Made by a program: the position numbers and the translations under genes. Shown in pieces: positions 59,086 to 64,000 of a DNA stretch of 64,000 nt. The notes beneath the pieces are model-generated. The model was not told the origin of the DNA. It searched no databases and worked only from the letters and a program-made list of their open reading frames with translations. Source of the DNA: Orobanche coerulescens (lineage: Eukaryota; Streptophyta; Magnoliopsida; Lamiales; Orobanchaceae); the NCBI GenBank assembly GCA_033398695.1, contig JAWKAU010000044.1, forward strand, positions 558,001 to 622,000, given 5' to 3'. Every line of letters starts with the position of its first letter. Position 1 is the stretch's first letter.

Positions 59086-59510
59086 CTATATAAACTTCCA
59101 ATTCATTACGTACGTAACATACCAAAGTTAACGACATAACATCCTCTTACGTACGCTATCCGACCTTGGTAGCATACGTAATGACACCCGCATGTCACCG
59201 ACTCATTTCGCTCAATACCTTACATACGTAACCCTTGCTCTATAGCGCACGTAATACGACGCTGACTTGCTACAAGACCATACTTGTTTAACGACGTAAT
59301 ACACCCCGCATAGCGCACGTAATGCCCGAGGTTGACTCACCTGTCCACATCCGCGCCGAAAGCCGCCGACACCGGCCCCACTCCGCCACCACAACTCGCT
59401 CCTCGTCCGATTCCCTAGTTACTTACGTAATGCCTTATGAATAACGACGTAAAACTTAGCATTTTAGCTTACGTAAGTCCTTAAACTTAACGCACGTAAT
59501 GGCCTTCGCA
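59086..59510 (-). promoter_or_regulatory. TTACGTACGTAA-type array and TATA box (LARD-2)
   Basis: On the minus strand GTTTATATAG (59086-59095) follows an array of about twelve units: TTACGTACGTAAC (about 59106), TTACGTACGCTA (about 59148), CATACGTAATG (about 59173), TTACATACGTAAC (about 59220), TAGCGCACGTAAT (about 59243 and 59312), AACGACGTAAT (about 59291), CTTACGTAATG (about 59422), AACGACGTAA (about 59444) and CTTACGTAAG (about 59469). Position matches the LARD-1 array, but the unit sequence differs. Confidence 0.8.
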
Positions 59511-60224
59511 CTGGGCCGAAATCCAATCGCTCTCGTCCGTCTCGACATACCGGATACGAACATACGTATATCAATACACATACTCCTTCCGAATATATTC
59601 TCATACGATACCTCCGATACACGATATCCTCATATACAATTGTCACCAAGTACGACGATTATACAAATACAAATGCCTTCAGCCTCTTTATTTATTTTAT
59701 CCATACTGCATGCATTCCACGCCGTACAACATAACTCTGATAAAATAATATTAAACAACAAAGAGTAGAAATTACGGATATTACATACTACACCACTTAA
59801 AATAAGTTTCGACCTCAAAACTTGCAATCCATCATAAAAAGAAACAACCCGTTCAACCAAAATATCCCGAAATCATCACGACAACGATCAATCATTATCA
59901 TTAACGAATAACCAAAACAGTATACTTACAAATGCGCAAAGTCGACGATCTCCTGAGATGCTAGCAAGTGACTTCATTGTAAAGCCTCAATACGCTTACT
60001 ATCACATTTCATGAACCTTACCAAAAATATATCATTTTCGGATGAAATAATCTATCCGTGTCAAATCCTTTCTGCCTGATTACACTATCAAGTCCAAATC
60101 CTGTTACAAATCAATAATACACGATACATCTGTGAAACAACAATCCAACACAATGTCAACGAATCCTGAAACATCGACACAAAATTTGAACGCTCAAATC
60201 ATCACCAGCAATGATCAACCAATA

Positions 60225-60435
60225 AATTAACTGAGAATATCATCGACATGATAAACTCTAATACGACCAATCCAAAGGTCAAAACACAGCCGAGAATATC
60301 ATCAACATGATAAACTCCAATATGACCATCCAGAGGTCAAAACACAATCGAGAATATCATCAACATGATAAACTCCAATATTACCAACGAAGGAGCAACA
60401 ACAATCTAGAATAACCTCACATGGTAAGCTCCAAA
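60225..60435 (-). repeat. 60-bp tandem repeat in LARD-2 internal region
   Basis: Three good copies and one decayed copy of GAGAATATCATC(G/A)ACATGA followed by TAAACTC(C/T)AATA and GACCA..C(C/A).AGGTCAAAACACA. The corresponding LARD-1 stretch (about 25455-25640, inverted) has two to three copies. Confidence 0.8.
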
Positions 60436-61420
60436 ACGATCAACACGTAACTACGTAAATCGATATACGAACGAATAAAGTTTTTAAAACGACACACCAA
60501 TCATATACAGTAGATCTCAATAAACATACCCTACTGGTGAACATACTCCTCGGCATACGAACAACCAATCACAACCCGACGAACATATCCAATCATACAT
60601 GGAGTGGGAACGACCACTCAATATCCAAAACAACCAGCATGGGGTCACCATCCCCAAATTTACACTTACAAAGAAATCATTCCAAAATCACTATGGTAAA
60701 ATCCTACTACTACCATACCAATGGAATCACATAGCACATATGTCCCGGTTTCATAAAACCCATAGTTCCAAAATTACATTCTGTACCCGAACCTACAACA
60801 CGCAGCATATTTCTCTTATCCGGTCAATCAACCGATCATCCCTGGATAACCAAACTACCATACTAAAGTTCGAATCTCTTTTCATCATTGCATACTGAGG
60901 TCTTATCCAGTTCGTGAGTCACACTTATAATTTCACCATGATATGCACTTAGCACTAAATGCGTATGTATATCAATCACATTTTCAAAACCAGTTTGAAA
61001 TCATATAGTCTCGTCAAGAAGACAAATTTTCGAAAGTTCTTTCAAGAATTTCAAAACTCAAAACATAAATTTTCGTAACACCACGAAATCAATTTTTGAA
61101 AAATTAAATCGGCTCACTGGTGTCAAGTTCTTGATGAAAATTCTTTTCGAATACACATGATTAAATAAAATTATGCAAATGATTGACCACATCTATACTC
61201 TTGTATACCAAACCGCTCATTACAAATTCCACCGACATTCTCGTAAAACTACATGATAGAATCCAAAATCTCAATGTATGTTCGATAAAAACTCCTTCTT
61301 CCACATATGGCTCGCAACGTCGACCATTATCCCATTCTGGATCACCTCAACTATGCTATGACAAAACATTGAAACAAATCAACACAGCGAAAGACTTCCC
61401 GAGAAGTTTCATTTGAAGAA

Positions 61421-62641
61421 GTAAACCAAAACTTTGAAAGGCAGAAACGAACTAGATAAACGATTGATAAAGTGTTTTACAAATCTTGGGAGTTTTAGAA
61501 AACAGAAAAGCCTGTTTGACAAGGAATCAGAAGTGATCTTAAGGAACTACAAGAAATGATTCAACTTTCAACATTCCCGAGGCATTATGATAGAGAACCG
61601 TTTGACTGTGTCAGGCTTTAAATTTGCTCATAATGTTGATCAGAACGTGAATCTTTAAGGTGAGTTATTTTTGTTGTAAAATTTTATGTTATACAAGTGA
61701 TTAGTTGTTAGATAAAAAGTATTGTTGTTCAAAATTGTTGCCTACAATGAATATGTATTAGATTAATATGTAGATAAATATTAGGATTACCGCCTATATG
61801 CCGAGGAATAAGGCTCTTTTTTACTCCTTGGTATGTACATATTTTTACCGCTTTTTAACAAATAAATAATAAGACTCAATGTTATGCTTGCTTGAAGACA
61901 TGCGCTTGATGCCTAGTGTAAGCACGTTTGTATTTTACAAAGCTACACAAGCCAATCATGTGTACATGCTAGAAATTTGTACAAACATACTCATGTTAAT
62001 CATGTGTGCCTATGACACCGTGACCGGCTACAATTTAAGTTTGTTACGGTGATTATACACATTTTACTCGAGCGTATCTTAAGGGAATAAAAGGCCTCAG
62101 CTTGAATTGGTGCAATTTAAGTAATGTACATGAAAATGAAAAGTTAATTACGGCAATTAGGTGGTTAATCAAGTTGTCAAATCATGGTTCGATGATACTT
62201 TCTTGAGGTATGGAAGGATTAGATTCATAAAGATACACTAATTAGTCAGTTAGTTTGCAAGTACAACAAAGTTAAAACTAAAAGTCGTATCATAGTTGTT
62301 ACATGTTTCTATCGAGAGGGTTTTCACTTTTTTCCAATATATTTGTAAGCATTTGAAATTGCCATTTCATAGTCATTTATGTCACGATAATTGAAGTCTC
62401 TTTTTTATTTTCTTTCTTTTTTAATCACAAGACTGGAACTTAGGTGATTGACTAAGTTAGTTGTAATTGACTAACTCTCCTTTATACATCTCTTCTAGAG
62501 TTCTAGTAGATTAATGTTCATTATCTTTTTTTTTTAACTTGCATTATGCACAGGTAAGATACAATTCCATCTTAATTGAAGTGTTATGTGTGATATGCCG
62601 ATATTTTGGTTTTTACTTTTGTTATTCTCTTTTGATTTAAG
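61421..62641. other. AT-rich stretch, possible 5' exons or introns of the next gene
   Basis: No transposon ends were identified. A stretch at about 61530-61660 ends at a good splice donor, AAG|GTGAGTTA (61661), and could be an untranslated or coding exon of the plus-strand gene that follows, but no frame is clearly supported. The rest is T-rich and intron-like, and an acceptor-like pyrimidine tract with GATTTAAG ends at 62641. Confidence 0.35.
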
Positions 62642-63223
62642 AGATGTATCGTATTTGATAACACATTGTCCAATAGTTCATTTGCCTACGGATAGGTTCA
62701 ATATTATCAAGAGATTGTGGATGTATGGAGAATTAAATCGTGATGCATTTGATATCTTAATTTCTGATACTCATAGTATTGCAATACCCACTAATTTCTT
62801 AGAAAGGGTAAGTACACCAAAAACAGCACGTCAGCTGGAAAAAATTAAAAAGGAGCGCGAGAACGCCGAACTATTCTTACAACCTCGCCATCAGATCGAT
62901 GAAGCTCTTAGCTTCAAAAAGGTACTTTCAAGGGGCAAATATGAGTACAGTTCAGATATATTGACATTCATTCGAGATGCCTACGAGCATAAGCCTGTAA
63001 TTCAAGTAACATTCTCTTTTGCTGTCATTGCCTTTTACTTGTGTTTATAAAATTGTTATGTAGCAAATTCAATTCTCTTGTTTCCTTTTTAAATTAGGAA
63101 AAAAATAAAACATGGCTTGATGTCGAGGCGATGCTATATGTTGTTTTTCCGGATGCATATTCGGCCATCTATGATATGATGATCTCCAGATTATATTATC
63201 GTCACTCAACACAGGAAGTGTAA
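62642..63223 (+). CDS. Unrecognised spliced gene, last two coding exons
   Basis: Exon A, 62642-62996, follows a pyrimidine-rich acceptor and reads DVSYLITHCPIVHLPTDRFN, then IIKRLWMYGELNRDAF. A charged helical part follows (TARQLEKIKKERENAELFLQ), ending DAYEHKP at the GTAATT donor. Exon B, 63098-63223, after AAATTAG, continues in phase as EKNKTWLDVEAMLYVVFPDA and ends RHSTQEV with TAA. The joined frame has no stops over about 159 codons, codon use looks ordinary and both splice sites are canonical. I do not recognise the family. Upstream exons are missing or unassigned. It lies outside the retrotransposon cluster. An alternative donor, GTAAGT at 62810, lies within exon A. Confidence 0.5.
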
Positions 63224-63490
63224 TATTCAGATTTATATTTTCCAATAGAAAAATATAGATAAATAATGAGACCTAGATAATTAATTATAACGATTCTTGA
63301 ATTGCAACAAGACCGACAATGCCTCCCATCATACAATTTCGCAAAGTGAGGGGGAACCCTATCGCTTTGAGTTCTAGCATGCATTGTGTACTGATCTTAT
63401 GGTACGAAATGGGTTTGATGCTACATGTTACTTCCTTTGTGCTAAAAATACCGCCATCATTGATTTTTTTTTGTTTTTGGTACTTCTAGG

Positions 63491-63578
63491 ATTTGGTGTA
63501 AAATCTATGTCGATTAATAGTCGCAACCGGGATGCCATAAGTTTTGGGGATCCAGAGTGTGCCGCACTTTTAGACTAG
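63491..63578 (+). CDS. Possible terminal exon, unrecognised
   Basis: After a long T-run and TACTTCTAG the frame reads GFGVKSMSINSRNRDAISFG and ends DPECAALLD with TAG. The pyrimidine tract and acceptor are good and the translated piece is not low-complexity. It could be an alternative last exon of the gene ending at 63223, or of a gene whose other exons I cannot see. No domain is recognised. Confidence 0.25.
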
Positions 63579-64000
63579 ATGAGACTGTAACAAATCTCTT
63601 CTCTAGCCGAGGATTTTAGTGCAGGTGCAGCTTTGATCTCGCATTCTCATGGTGTAATTGAATAAAGATGTTTGGAATGGTAATCGTGTTGTTTCGTGGT
63701 GATAATATTTGATTTATTTATGTTACCGTTTCAACCTTAATATGTAACTTATTAACCCGCTGATTCGCCTCATCAAGTTGCCGCTGTTGGTTTACATGAT
63801 CCGAGAATTTGATGATTCAAAGAAAATATATTTTTACAGATGAATATTCACAAAATTGATGTTGTTGCCTCGCTGGTACCTTTTTTTTTTGTTATGGATT
63901 GCCGGATTCTATATGAAGCTTTTTTAAGAATTGAACTTATGCATATAGCTTTATAGGTTCCGGTCCCTTTCACCTCAAAACACAAGATGTGGGTGCTTTT
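63579..64000. other. 3' flank, nothing identified
   Basis: TTGAATAAAGATG at about 63658 could be a polyadenylation signal for either of the preceding exons. No other feature was seen to the end of the window. Confidence 0.35.

Larger units (their letters stand above)
56988..61420 (-). mobile_element. Second LARD copy, truncated (LARD-2)
   Basis: It is the reverse complement of LARD-1: an LTR part 56988-59785 (matching about 23045 back to 20169) and an internal part 59786-61420 (matching about 26042 back to 24550). The LTR start on the minus strand is TGTAATATCCGTAATTTC, and the polypurine region TTATTTTAAGTGGTGTAGTA is recognisable. About 0.8 kb of the LTR end and the primer-binding end of the internal region are missing. 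Divergence from LARD-1 is larger than that between the LARD-1 LTRs. Confidence 0.85.

Overview
The window reads as nuclear DNA of a flowering plant, probably a eudicot. It is AT-rich, its one recognisable conserved gene is split by GT-AG introns, and it carries plant-type repeats: Tekay-like and Tat/Athila-like Ty3 elements, Sirevirus-like Ty1/copia, a Helitron, hAT and Stowaway MITEs, and RTE-type LINE tails ending in (TTG)n. I cannot name the species. No rRNA, tRNA, CRISPR or bacterial-type operon was seen.

Region 1 (1-13.5 kb) is the gene-bearing part. After a decayed Tat/Athila-like remnant, a 14-3-3-like fragment, a Helitron and small tandem duplications comes one complete conserved gene on the minus strand. 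It is a METTL23-type methyltransferase of eight coding exons (259 codons plus stop, 5921-12666). Its introns hold two hAT-like elements, RTE LINE tails and a Stowaway MITE, but the assembled frame is intact.

Region 2 (13.7-54.9 kb) is nested LTR retrotransposons. In order: a copia 5' fragment; a truncated Tekay integrase plus its 3' LTR; a reverse-oriented Tat-like LTR with internal sequence; and, inserted in that, a non-autonomous LARD-like element (20169-42031) with about 3.66-kb LTRs and only 2.2 kb of non-coding internal DNA. A 12.3-kb Sirevirus-like copia element (27271-39564, TSD tgatg) is inserted in the LARD 3' LTR. Then come a second copia element and, inserted in its reverse transcriptase, a minus-strand Tekay element (47528-54942). 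Nearly all element genes carry stops and frameshifts.

Region 3 (54.9-61.4 kb) is an unidentified GC-richer 2-kb segment with two oppositely oriented TATA boxes, then a second, truncated, minus-strand LARD copy. Region 4 (61.4-64 kb) returns to unique-looking DNA with the end of an unrecognised spliced plus-strand gene.

The most unusual signal is shared by unrelated LTRs. Six promoter regions (Tekay-1, LARD-1, LARD-2, copia-2, Tekay-minus and the unidentified segment) each carry a dense array of short CG-containing palindromes ending roughly 10-30 bp from a TATA box. The palindrome sequence differs between families, and it differs as a set between the two LARD copies. All of this was read by eye; no alignment or database search was run.
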